A stretch of 12,456 bases of DNA from Halobacteriales archaeon QH_10_67_13 (GCA_003021335.1 PXQL01000045.1:1-12456); one strand, 5' to 3'; shown: positions 6,664-12,456, counted from the first letter of the stretch. The notes: generated by a model from the sequence alone, not told the origin. A program made the numbers and translations.

Positions 6664-7065
6664 ATGAGAGGAGAGAAAGACACCCGCGGTCCCGCTTCGC
6701 AACCGCCCCGGACGCCGGGCGGCGTGGTCGTCTACGCGGCCGCGCTCGCGGTATTCGTCGCGCTGCTCTCGGCGCCGGTCGTCGTCACGGCCGCCGCGGC
6801 CGGGGCAATCAGCGCTTCCTCGACGACGGTAACCGAGACCCGCCGGTTTCGACGGCCGCGGAGCTCACAGATCACCCAGAGAAAAGTCGGTCTTCCGACA
6901 CGGACCGTAGGATTAAAACTCCGAGGGGCACAGGCGAAATATGGACTTTCCCGGTGGGTTCGATCACCCCACGTGGATATCGGGGCTCAGCGTCGCGGTC
7001 GGGTACGGGCGAATCCTGCTAGTAATGTTTCTGGCCTTGTTCCTGGTTCCGTACCTGGCGTTTAG
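6664..7065 (+). CDS. Uncertain ORF with one hydrophobic segment; 3' half probably not coding
   Basis: The ATG at 6664 is about 27 bases after a TATA-like CTTATGT; an in-frame ATG lies at 6637. The first part, MRGEKDTRGPASQPPRTPGG followed by a hydrophobic run (about residues 20-47, VVVYAAALAVFVALLSAPVV...), has haloarchaeal GC3-biased codons and looks like a signal-anchor or transmembrane segment. From about 6850 the frame loses codon bias, becomes basic and Arg/Gln-rich, and overlaps the promoter and body of the small gene at 6941. Either the real gene is short and frame-damaged (in the +1 frame a TAG at 6908-6910 and a TAA at 6914-6916 would end it just before the next promoter), or the ORF is fortuitous. 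I recognise no family. Region 6494-6940 holds no other gene that I can support. Confidence 0.3.
   Translation: MRGEKDTRGPASQPPRTPGGVVVYAAALAVFVALLSAPVVVTAAAAGAISASSTTVTETRRFRRPRSSQITQRKVGLPTRTVGLKLRGAQAKYGLSRWVRSPHVDIGAQRRGRVRANPASNVSGLVPGSVPGV
6910..6918 (+). promoter_or_regulatory. TATA box for the 44-aa protein gene
   Basis: GGATTAAAA stands out in GC-rich sequence and is centred about 27 bases ahead of the ATG at 6941. It supports that ATG and a leaderless transcript. Confidence 0.55.
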
Positions 7066-7075
7066 CTGGCTGTAG
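6941..7075 (+). CDS. 44-aa single-span membrane protein, unknown function
   Basis: ATG at 6941 and TAG at 7073-7075 enclose 44 codons. The protein starts MDFPGGFDHPTWISGL, followed by a short Gly-containing stretch and one strong hydrophobic segment from about residue 23 to the C-terminus (RILLVMFLALFLVPYLAFSW). It would be a small C-tail-anchored or single-pass membrane protein with a polar, probably external or cytoplasmic, N-terminus. Evidence for coding: a TATA-like GGATTAAAA at leaderless distance, a hydrophobic segment in this frame only, and a stop just before the next promoter. It lies 41 bases ahead of the start region of the ferritin-like operon. I do not recognise the family. Partners or function cannot be inferred beyond membrane association. 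Confidence 0.6.
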   Translation: MDFPGGFDHPTWISGLSVAVGYGRILLVMFLALFLVPYLAFSWL

Positions 7076-7088
7076 CGGTGGGGAACGC

Positions 7089-7096
7089 TCTTAACG
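7089..7096 (+). promoter_or_regulatory. TATA-like element of the ferritin-like/DtxR operon
   Basis: TCTTAACG lies about 26 bases ahead of the ATG at 7117, so the transcript should begin at or near that ATG. From there the leader to the GTG at 7149 would be about 32 bases. Confidence 0.45.
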
Positions 7097-7116
7097 CTCG
7101 TCGTCGTACTGCCTGT

Positions 7117-7152
7117 ATGGACATCGGGGTATCGTGGAGGGGGCGCCCGTGA
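7117..7152 (+). other. 11-codon upstream ORF overlapping the ferritin-like start (GTGA)
   Basis: ATG at 7117 opens MDIGVSWRGRP, ending at TGA 7150-7152, which overlaps the GTG start at 7149. A GGAGG ribosome binding site for the downstream gene (7136-7140) lies inside this mini-ORF. The ATG is at leaderless distance from the TATA element, so ribosomes could load here and re-initiate at the GTG. It may be a translational control element or chance. Confidence 0.4.
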
Positions 7153-7622
7153 GTCAGGCAGCACTTTCCTCGGATCACCAGCTCGCCCGGCTCCTACAGA
7201 TCGGGGTCGTCCTCGAAGAGCTTGCGGAGGCACGAGCGCGGCGCAACGCCGTGAATCCGGAGCTCGACGGAGAGTTCCGGACCGTGTTGCGAGACGCCGC
7301 CGAAGAGTCCGCAACGCACCGGGAGCGTTTGGACGCGCTGATCGAGCGGTTAAACGCCGAGACGGTGCCGTTCGAACAGATCGAGCACCTCGTCGGAGAA
7401 CAGTACGAGCCGGCCGACGAGTTCGACGGCGTCCTGTACGATCAGCTGTGCAGCGAGGCGACCGCGTACAAGTTCTACGATGACCTCATCGCCGCGCTCG
7501 CCGGGACCGACGCGCGGTTTACCGTCGACCGCCACCACGTGGTCGAGACGTTACGATCGATTCGCGCCGAAGAACAAGCCGGTGTCAAACAGATCACCGA
7601 CCTGATGGAGACGACCGAATGA
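7149..7622 (+). CDS. Ferritin-like (rubrerythrin-type fold) protein
   Basis: The 157-aa protein is predicted to be an all-helical four-helix bundle. I choose the GTG at 7149 because GGAGG at 7136-7140 is eight bases upstream; an in-frame GTG at 7134 has no such site. Candidate diiron or metal ligands are in the usual helix order: E23/E24 (LEELAEAR), E53 and H57 (EESATH), E103 (CSEATAYKFYDDL) and E141/E142 (RAEEQAG). In the last helix the usual ExxH has Gly at the His position (G145), so the metal site may be incomplete or different. It resembles haloarchaeal ferritin-like proteins that I remember being encoded next to a DtxR regulator. The next gene starts 22 bases downstream on the same strand, so the two are probably one operon. 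A role in iron or manganese storage or oxidative-stress defence is inference. Confidence 0.7.
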   Translation: MSQAALSSDHQLARLLQIGVVLEELAEARARRNAVNPELDGEFRTVLRDAAEESATHRERLDALIERLNAETVPFEQIEHLVGEQYEPADEFDGVLYDQLCSEATAYKFYDDLIAALAGTDARFTVDRHHVVETLRSIRAEEQAGVKQITDLMETTE

Positions 7623-7644
7623 TCCACGACGACGGAGTCACCCG

Positions 7645-8109
7645 ATGAACACCGCCAAGCGATACTTACGCGCGATTTATCTCGTCCAGCAGACCGAAGA
7701 CGGTCGCGCCTCCACCGGAGCGATCGCCGACGCGCTCGATGTGAGTCCAGCAAGCGCGAACGAGATGATCGGCAAGCTCGAGACGGACGGGCTCTGTACT
7801 CATGAAAAGTACCGCGGCGTCGATCTCACCGACGAGGGGATCGTCCACGCCCGCGAGGCGCTTGGAGAGTACTGCATCCTCGAACGGTTTCTCGCAGAGG
7901 TGCTGGCCGTCGAGTCGTTCCGCGAGGAAGCCGACCAGCTCGAGCCGGTAATAAACGAGATCGTCGCCGAGCGGCTCGACACGATCATCGACCGGCGCCC
8001 GGTCTGTCCGGACTGTTTCGACCCCGAGACGGGGGCCTGTGAGTCACTTGAGGTCGATCTCGAGGCCAGGGGCGACCCCGGGATTGAGTCTGACGCCGAC
8101 GCGGACTGA
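7645..8109 (+). CDS. DtxR/MntR-family metal-dependent transcriptional regulator
   Basis: The 154-aa protein has an N-terminal winged helix-turn-helix (residues 1-65: AKRYLRAIYLVQ, GAIADALDVSPASANEMIGKLE as the helix-turn-helix, then wing EKYRGVDLTDEG) followed by the dimerisation and metal-binding helices. The C-terminal CPDCFDPETGAC motif (C121, C124, C132) is typical of one archaeal subgroup. By eye, the two primary-site histidines of the family (in H-C-x-L-E-R-F-L and in L-E-H) are Y76 and P101 here, while C77, E80 and E100 remain. The length is shorter than the two-domain DtxR forms with an SH3-like domain. The start ATG is preceded by GGAG (7634-7637) at good spacing. It is probably co-transcribed with the ferritin-like gene and a natural candidate to regulate it. 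Confidence 0.88.
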   Translation: MNTAKRYLRAIYLVQQTEDGRASTGAIADALDVSPASANEMIGKLETDGLCTHEKYRGVDLTDEGIVHAREALGEYCILERFLAEVLAVESFREEADQLEPVINEIVAERLDTIIDRRPVCPDCFDPETGACESLEVDLEARGDPGIESDADAD

Positions 8110-8130
8110 ACACCGGGGCGAGACCGAGCG

Positions 8131-8137
8131 CTTTAGG
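8131..8137 (+). promoter_or_regulatory. TATA-like element for the gene at 8162
   Basis: CTTTAGG lies about 27 bases ahead of the GTG at 8162, supporting that start on a leaderless transcript. Confidence 0.45.
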
Positions 8138-8161
8138 CCTCGTCAGTGTCGATAGAGAGTT

Positions 8162-8629
8162 GTGAGCGTCGTTCACGACAGCGAGACCGGCGAGATGGCA
8201 CTCGCTTTCTCCCTTACCGCCGTCAAGCGCCTCGCCAACCCGGCCGCGGCCTTCGAGGACGCACGGACCTGGAGCCGCCACGTTGGAATCGTCGGCGACG
8301 ATGTTGCGGCCATCGAAGCGTTCGTCGACCGCCACGGCCTCCAACAGGACTTCGAGCAGGGCGACCGCGACCGATGGCTGGCGCTTGCCGAACTCGCCGA
8401 GGCCTCGTCTGCCCCCCGGAAGGTCCACGTCGGCGCCGGGCCGGAACGCCGACCCTTCGCCGAGCAGGCCGGCTGGGAGTACCTAATCGTCGATGACGCA
8501 GCCGCCAAGGCCGGCTGGGAGCTGACTCCTCCCGACGAGCCTGCCGATTCGAGGGACCGTCGGGACACCGGCATGCCCGCAGACGAGGAGGGGCCGCTCG
8601 AACGGCTGCGCAGACTGTTCGGCGGCTAA
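8162..8629 (+). CDS. Conserved haloarchaeal protein (DUF7124-like)
   Basis: The 155-aa soluble acidic protein begins with GTG (VSVVHDSETGEMALAFSL). The core LAFSLTAVKRLANPAAAFEDARTWSRHVGIVGDD, then a FVDRHGLQQDF segment, then KVHVGAGPERRPFAEQAGWEYLIVDDAAAKAGWEL, matches my memory of DUF7124: a helix, DARTWS, a V-G-V-V strand, a RHxIxQDF motif and a GWEYLxVxDAAxxAGW C-terminal block. An acidic linker (about 121-142) and a basic end PLERLRRLFGG follow. The Rossmann-like alternation of strands and helices is suggestive, but no nucleotide-binding or catalytic motif is seen. It stands alone between the metalloregulator and the convergent aminotransferase gene. The function is unknown and the family name is from memory. 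Confidence 0.7.
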   Translation: MSVVHDSETGEMALAFSLTAVKRLANPAAAFEDARTWSRHVGIVGDDVAAIEAFVDRHGLQQDFEQGDRDRWLALAELAEASSAPRKVHVGAGPERRPFAEQAGWEYLIVDDAAAKAGWELTPPDEPADSRDRRDTGMPADEEGPLERLRRLFGG

Positions 8630-8670
8630 ACGTCTACGACGAAGTCCACGATTCGGCAGGCCCGGCGAGA

Positions 8671-9840
8671 CTACAACAGGTCGTGCTCGTCGAGCCGGGC
8701 GACCGCCTCGCGGAGCCGGTCGGCGCCGGCGGCATACGAGAGCCGAGCGTAGCCGTCGGTTCCGAAGGCGCTTCCCGGGACGGTCGCAACGTGGGCCCGG
8801 TCGATCGCTGTCTCACACCACCGTTGATCATCGTCGTCGACGGGCAACATGAGATAGAAGGCTCCCTCAGGGGCCGGCACCTCGAGACCCCGATCGGCGA
8901 GCTCCTCGATCAGCAGGTCCCGACGGTCCTCGAAGGCCGCGACCATCTCGGCGACGGCCGCGTCGGTGTTTCTCAGTGCCTCGACGCCGGCGTGCTGGAC
9001 GAAGTTCGTGGCACACGACACCGAATGTCCGTGGACAGTGCTCGCCTGCTCCACGATCGGCTCGGGCGCGACCAGATATCCCAGCCGCCAACCGGTCATA
9101 GCGTAGGCCTTCGAGAAGCCGTTGATCGTCACGGTCCGGTCACCCATCCCCGACAGGGCCGCCAGGCTCGTCTGCTCCCGGCCGTATGTGATCTGATCGT
9201 AGATCTCGTCCGCGATCACGGTGATGCCGTGCTCGCGGGCTAAGTCCCGGACACCCTCGAGGGCGGCGTCCGAGTAGACCGCGCCGTGGGGATTGCCGGG
9301 CGCGTTGACCACAAGCAGCTCGGTCTCGTCGGATACTGCGGCCGCCAAGTCGTCGAGTGCCGGTTCGAGCGCGAATCCGTAGGGGGCGGTGTCGACCCGC
9401 CGGAGGGACGCACCGGCGAGTTTCGCCATCGCCTCGTAGGAGACCCACGCCGGGTCCAACAGTACGACCTCCTCGTCGGGGTCGACGAGCGCCTGGATCA
9501 CCTCGAACAGCGCCTGCTTGGCGCCGGGCGTAACCAGGACGTTCTCCGGGCCGCAGTCGATCCCGTCGGCGCGGTGGCGCTCCGCGATCGCCGCCCGCAG
9601 CTCCGGGATCCCCCGCGATTGGGTGTAGCCGGTCTCCCCGGCGGCCAGAGACTCCTCGGCGGCTCGCTTGATATTCTCGGGGGTGTCGAAGTCGGGCTCG
9701 CCGACGCTCAGGTCGAGGACGTCGACCCCCTCGGCCTCGAGGGCGGTGGCGCGGTTGCCGATCGCGATCGTGGCGCTTGGAGCGACGCGTTCGACGCGCT
9801 GTGCTGGCGTGTACGGCTGTGGTGACTGGTCTTGGCTCAT
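8671..9840 (-). CDS. aspC: Class I/II pyridoxal-phosphate aminotransferase (aspartate aminotransferase type)
   Basis: This 389-aa fold-type I aminotransferase transfers amino groups between amino acids (probably aspartate or aromatic) and 2-oxoglutarate. Visible elements are LSVGEPDFDTP (substrate-binding loop), TPGAKQALFEV (phosphate-binding loop), NAPGNPHGAVY (Asn stacking near the ring), VIADEIYDQITY (D211 pairs with the pyridine nitrogen, Y214), NGFSKAYAMTGWRLGYL with the Schiff-base lysine K244, and ARLSYAA with R366 for the substrate alpha-carboxylate. The length is normal and all key residues are present. The ATG start overlaps the ribH stop by four bases (ATGA), so it is translationally coupled to ribH. 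Substrate specificity within the subfamily cannot be set from the sequence alone, so the symbol is provisional. Confidence 0.93.
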   Translation of the reverse strand: MSQDQSPQPYTPAQRVERVAPSATIAIGNRATALEAEGVDVLDLSVGEPDFDTPENIKRAAEESLAAGETGYTQSRGIPELRAAIAERHRADGIDCGPENVLVTPGAKQALFEVIQALVDPDEEVVLLDPAWVSYEAMAKLAGASLRRVDTAPYGFALEPALDDLAAAVSDETELLVVNAPGNPHGAVYSDAALEGVRDLAREHGITVIADEIYDQITYGREQTSLAALSGMGDRTVTINGFSKAYAMTGWRLGYLVAPEPIVEQASTVHGHSVSCATNFVQHAGVEALRNTDAAVAEMVAAFEDRRDLLIEELADRGLEVPAPEGAFYLMLPVDDDDQRWCETAIDRAHVATVPGSAFGTDGYARLSYAAGADRLREAVARLDEHDLL

Positions 9841-10274
9841 GTGTGGTCCTCGGCGGTGTCCTCAAGCTCGGCGGCGAGACTGAGGGCGCTCTCGACGGCG
9901 TTTGCGCCGTACCCGACGCGCGCGGCGGCCTCGTCGGCGCTCATTCCCGGACCGGTGATGCCAAGCGTCACCGGCGTATCCCGATCGAGTGCGACATCTC
10001 GAAGCCCGTCGGCGGCGGCCTGGCCGATCACCTGGTCGTGGTCCGTGTCGCCGGTGACGATCGCGCCGACGACGACGACGGCGTCGATCGACGCTCGCCG
10101 GGCCAGCCGGTCGGCGGCCAGCGGCGTGTCATACGAGCCGGGCACGACCAGCGTTGCCGCGATCTCCGCGCCGCGCTCTTGAGCGGCCTCGCGGGCGCTG
10201 TCTTCCATCTCGGAGACGACCCCGCCCTGCTTGTCGAAGCGGGCGACGACGAGTCCGAGCCGTGCGGATGCCAT
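9837..10274 (-). CDS. ribH: 6,7-dimethyl-8-ribityllumazine synthase
   Basis: The 145-aa protein catalyses the penultimate step of riboflavin synthesis, joining 5-amino-6-ribitylaminouracil and 3,4-dihydroxy-2-butanone 4-phosphate. Motifs of the family are LGLVVARFD at the N-terminus (F13 in the pyrimidine pocket region), VPGSYDTPLAADRL (45-57), VVVGAIVTGDTDHDQV (67-82) with the catalytic histidine H79, and PVTLGITGPGMSADEA. The length fits the short archaeal form. It is first of a two-gene unit: its stop overlaps the aminotransferase start by four bases. A TATA-like CTTTGAG on the minus strand (about 10298-10304) lies about 27 bases ahead of the ATG. Residues are conserved throughout and nothing looks damaged. 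Confidence 0.95.
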   Translation of the reverse strand: MASARLGLVVARFDKQGGVVSEMEDSAREAAQERGAEIAATLVVPGSYDTPLAADRLARRASIDAVVVVGAIVTGDTDHDQVIGQAAADGLRDVALDRDTPVTLGITGPGMSADEAAARVGYGANAVESALSLAAELEDTAEDHT

Positions 10275-10297
10275 ACTCTACACCGGGTGGGCCGCGC

Positions 10298-10305
10298 TCA
10301 AAGGC
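10298..10305 (-). promoter_or_regulatory. TATA-like element of the ribH-aspC operon
   Basis: On the minus strand CCTTTGAG lies about 27 bases ahead of the ribH ATG at 10274 within the 87-base ribH/radB divergent region. It is a weak consensus match at the correct position. Confidence 0.4.
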
Positions 10306-10330
10306 TTACCGCTCACGGCCGAGCACGAGC

Positions 10331-10339
10331 AGTTAAGTG
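10331..10339 (+). promoter_or_regulatory. TATA-like element of radB
   Basis: AGTTAAGTG is centred about 27 bases ahead of the GTG at 10362, supporting that start and a leaderless transcript divergent from ribH. Confidence 0.5.
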
Positions 10340-10361
10340 CGCCGCCGAACCAACTCGATCC

Positions 10362-11048
10362 GTGACGGATCCGATTCCGACGGGGTGTGGGCCGCTCGAC
10401 GAGCTGCTGGGCGGGGGTTTCGAGCGGGGGGCGGCGACCCAGGTGTACGGCCCGCCGGCGGCGGGCAAGACGAACGTGGTGCTGTCGGCGGCCGTCGAAG
10501 TGGCCGCCAGCGGCGACTCGGCGCTGTACATCGACACCGAGGGGTTGCCGATCGAGCGCGTGGAACAGCTGGCCGCCCCCTACGAGACTGAGGCGGAGAC
10601 GCTGGCCTCGCGACTGATCGTCACCGAGGCGCTTTCCTTCGACCAGCAACGCGAGGCCGTGCGGGACGCCGAGTCCTTCGCGGAGAACGTCTCCCTGATC
10701 GTCCTCGACAGCGCGACCGGCTTCTACCGGCTCGAACGCGACGACGACGACGACGGCGAGACCCTGCGGGCGGTCGCGCGCCAGATCACCCACCTGCTCG
10801 GGCTGGCGCGCAAACACGACCTGGCGGTCGCGTTCACGAACCAGGTGTACACCGACCCCGACGCCGACGCCACGCGGGCGCTGGGCGGGCAGACGCTCGA
10901 TCACTGGTCGGCAGTGATCCTCCGGCTGGACCGGTTCCGCGGCGGGAATCGTCGCGCAACCCTGGAGAAACACCACTCGCGGGCGGCGGGCGGGCGAGCC
11001 GAGTTTGTGATCGACGACGCCGGCCTCTCGGGGACGGAGACTCCCTGA
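10362..11048 (+). CDS. radB: DNA repair and recombination protein RadB
   Basis: RadB is the archaeal RecA-family paralogue that assists RadA in homologous recombination. The 228-aa protein begins at GTG (VTDPIPTGCGPLDELLGGG) right at the RecA core, lacking the N-terminal helix-hairpin-helix domain of RadA, as expected for RadB. Walker A is GPPAAGKT (30-37), the strand ALYIDTEG (54-61) matches the RecA-family E-containing segment, Walker B is LIVLDSAT (D116), and an AFTNQVY segment and the LGGQTLDHWSAVILRL block follow. The TATA-like AGTTAAGTG at leaderless distance supports the start. The length is usual. It diverges from ribH and converges with udp. It is complete, so homologous recombination functions here are represented even though mre11 is broken. 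Confidence 0.94.
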   Translation: MTDPIPTGCGPLDELLGGGFERGAATQVYGPPAAGKTNVVLSAAVEVAASGDSALYIDTEGLPIERVEQLAAPYETEAETLASRLIVTEALSFDQQREAVRDAESFAENVSLIVLDSATGFYRLERDDDDDGETLRAVARQITHLLGLARKHDLAVAFTNQVYTDPDADATRALGGQTLDHWSAVILRLDRFRGGNRRATLEKHHSRAAGGRAEFVIDDAGLSGTETP

Positions 11049-11070
11049 CACTCCGCGGCCACGCGCCACG

Positions 11071-11098
11071 GGGAGACAGAATCGTCCGACTCTGTCCC
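11071..11098. terminator. Hairpin between convergent radB and udp
   Basis: GACAGA (11075-11080) and TCTGTC (11091-11096) form a 6-bp perfect stem with a 10-base loop, extendable by GG/CC across a two-base bulge. It lies in the 67-base gap between the two convergent stop codons. Position and symmetry fit a shared 3'-end signal. There is no strong T-run on either strand. Confidence 0.4.
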
Positions 11099-11115
11099 AG
11101 GTAAAGTTCTGCCGG

Positions 11116-11841
11116 CTACAGGCGTCGGGTCGCCTCGAGGGCAATCGTGATCGCCCGCTCGACGTTGTTCCGGGCCTTTTCGGGGAGCTCCTCGTCGTCG
11201 GTCTCGCCTTTCTGCGTGCCCTCGACGAGGTTGCCATCGACCGTACAGATCGCCCCCGCGGCCATCCCGCGGCGCCGGGCGATCGAGAACAGCGCGGCCG
11301 CCTCCATCTCGACGGCGAGCAGCCCGGCAGCCTCCCAGTCTTCGACGATCGGTTCGGTCTCGGCGTAGAACGCGTCGTCGGTCGCGATCGACCCGACGTG
11401 GACCGGCTCGTCGCGCTCCTCGGAGACGCCAGCAAGCGCCGAGAGCACGTCGTAGTCGGCCACGGCCGGCAGCGTCTCGGACTCGTAGCGCTTGCTCGTG
11501 CCCTCGTCTTTGGCGGCGCCGGTCGCGACGATCATGTCGCCAATCTCGATGTCGGACTGCAGGGCTCCACAAGTCCCGACGCGGATGAGCCGCTCGACGC
11601 CGACCGCGTGGAGTTCCTCGGCGGCGATCGTCGCCGAGGGGGCACCGATCCCCGTCGAACAGATCGTCAGCTCGCGGCCCTCGTAGGTGGCGTTGACGAC
11701 CTCGTACTCCCGGTTCTCGGCGACGGTCTCGGCGGTGTCACACTGTGCTGCGATCCGCTCGACCCGTCCCGGATCGCCGGGGACGAGCGCGACGTCTGTC
11801 AGATCGCCCTCTTCGACGAGCAGGTGGGGCTGTTTTCCCAT
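11116..11841 (-). CDS. udp: Uridine phosphorylase (nucleoside phosphorylase family)
   Basis: The 241-aa protein cleaves uridine (possibly other nucleosides) with phosphate to the base and ribose 1-phosphate. It has the PNP/UDP family signature: PGDPGRVERIA near the N-terminus (phosphate-site glycines), TGIGAPSATIAAEEL, RVGTCGALQSDIEIGD, and the ribose-binding E-M-E segment VEMEAAALFSIA (E178, M179, E180). The length is close to the bacterial Udp hexamer subunit. The ATG at 11841 follows a good TATA (TTTATATGA, minus strand) at leaderless distance. Substrate preference between uridine and purine nucleosides is inferred from overall resemblance; Gln/Arg specificity residues were not verified. 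It converges with radB and is followed upstream by the DUF63 gene in the same orientation. Confidence 0.9.
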   Translation of the reverse strand: MGKQPHLLVEEGDLTDVALVPGDPGRVERIAAQCDTAETVAENREYEVVNATYEGRELTICSTGIGAPSATIAAEELHAVGVERLIRVGTCGALQSDIEIGDMIVATGAAKDEGTSKRYESETLPAVADYDVLSALAGVSEERDEPVHVGSIATDDAFYAETEPIVEDWEAAGLLAVEMEAAALFSIARRRGMAAGAICTVDGNLVEGTQKGETDDEELPEKARNNVERAITIALEATRRL

Positions 11842-11860
11842 ACGCTGCCCTCGCGCCGGG

Positions 11861-11869
11861 TCATATAAA
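11861..11869 (-). promoter_or_regulatory. TATA box of udp
   Basis: TTTATATGA on the minus strand is one of the clearest TATA boxes in the window, about 24 bases ahead of the udp ATG at 11841, implying a leaderless transcript separate from the upstream DUF63 gene. Confidence 0.65.
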
Positions 11870-11912
11870 CTCTCCCGAAGCCGATCGGTCGGGTCGCAGG
11901 CGTCCGCGGCGC

Positions 11913-12456
11913 TCACCCGGGCAGGTTGAGCACGAACAAAAAGAAGTTGTGTACGGCCGGCCCGAGGCCGACGGCGGCGACGACGGCGAAAAAGAGATTG
12001 CCCCGGGTCGGGGCCTCGCTGAGGTAATCGGCGAAGCCGACGACGATCGCGACGGCCAACAGGAGCTTGACGAGGACGAACAGCCACGCCTCGCCCAGCA
12101 GGTCGGCGGTCGGCAGTCCCGCCGCGACATCCATGATCGCCTGGGGCAGCGCCGACCGCTCGCCGACATCGAGCAGTTCGACCCCCACCGCGGTCGTGAC
12201 TCCGTCAAACAGGTGGGCAAAGAGAACGAGCCCACCAACGTACTTCGCCCGGGCGAGCACGTCCGTCCGCCAGAGTCCGACCAACAGGTACACCACCGCC
12301 GTCAGCGCGACCGAGACCACGAGTCCGAGCGTGGGCGCGACCGGATCCAGGCCGGGGAGGGCCGGACTCCGGGCCTGAAAGAGGAGAAAGCCGATCAGCG
12401 TCGCCGCGACTCCGATCCCGACGGCACCGACGTACCGCGCGACCGTCGCGGCCCGC
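11913..12456 (-). CDS. DUF63-family multi-pass membrane protein (partial, N-terminus beyond window edge)
   Basis: The gene runs in from the right edge; 180 residues to the TGA at 11915-11913 are visible. The sequence is highly hydrophobic with about five helices: VARYVGAVGIGVAATLIGFLL, LGLVVSVALTAVVYLLVGLW, a helix around AKYVGGLVLFAHLFDGVTTAVG, WLFVLVKLLLAVAIVVGF, and FFAVVAAVGLGPAVHNFFLF. The landmarks HLFDGVTTAVGVELL, LPTADLLGEAWLFVLVKL, FADYL and VGLGPAVHN are those of DUF63, an archaeal membrane family of unknown function, identified from memory. Conserved polar residues inside helices (H and D in HLFDG, H in PAVHN) suggest a transport or membrane-enzyme role, but that is inference. The true start lies outside the window. 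Confidence 0.85.
   Translation of the reverse strand, partial: RAATVARYVGAVGIGVAATLIGFLLFQARSPALPGLDPVAPTLGLVVSVALTAVVYLLVGLWRTDVLARAKYVGGLVLFAHLFDGVTTAVGVELLDVGERSALPQAIMDVAAGLPTADLLGEAWLFVLVKLLLAVAIVVGFADYLSEAPTRGNLFFAVVAAVGLGPAVHNFFLFVLNLPG

Noticed and set aside
1..12456. Mobile element, prophage or defence island
   Set aside because: No transposase, integrase, terminal repeats, tRNA-linked att site, restriction enzyme or toxin-antitoxin pair is visible. Codon and base use are even across the window, except for the short AT-rich control region near 6580-6660.

Overview
The window is chromosomal DNA from a halophilic archaeon (class Halobacteria). The base composition is GC-rich with strong GC3 bias, the proteins are very acidic, and most genes have a TATA-like element about 25-28 bases ahead of the start codon, the hallmark of leaderless haloarchaeal transcripts. 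The gene content (Mre11/Rad50, PAN proteasomal ATPase, RadB, archaeal-type lumazine synthase) fits. I see no rRNA, tRNA, CRISPR array, IS element or phage gene.

Left part (1-5165): a partial class I methyltransferase on the minus strand; a 52-aa haloarchaeal small protein; a small two-helix membrane protein convergent with rad50; then rad50 and mre11 on the minus strand, arranged as an mre11->rad50 operon with a 4-base GTGA overlap. Rad50 is complete. mre11 is not: about 170-175 bases appear to be missing near its 5' end, with loss of frame, and the nuclease motifs II and III lie in the missing part. This is the most notable observation in the window.

Middle part (5166-8671): divergent from mre11 is the gene for the proteasome-activating nucleotidase PAN. 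After it comes a 170-base regulatory stretch with a perfect 18-base interrupted palindrome and an imperfect second copy 28 bases on, ahead of an uncertain membrane ORF whose reading frame decays. Next are a leaderless 44-aa membrane protein, and a probable two-gene operon of a ferritin-like diiron-fold protein and a DtxR-family metalloregulator. The ferritin-like gene is preceded by an 11-codon upstream ORF whose stop overlaps its start. A DUF7124-like gene follows.

Right part (8671-12456): ribH and an aspartate-type aminotransferase form a minus-strand pair with a 4-base overlap; radB diverges from ribH; udp (uridine phosphorylase) is convergent with radB, with a hairpin between them; and a DUF63-family multi-pass membrane protein runs off the right edge.

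Functionally the window mixes housekeeping genes: DNA double-strand break repair (mre11, rad50, radB), protein degradation (pan), riboflavin, amino-acid and nucleoside metabolism (ribH, aspC, udp), and a probable metal-homeostasis pair. Apart from the damaged mre11 and the 6494-7150 control regions, it reads as ordinary core genome. I did not find a convincing new multi-gene system.
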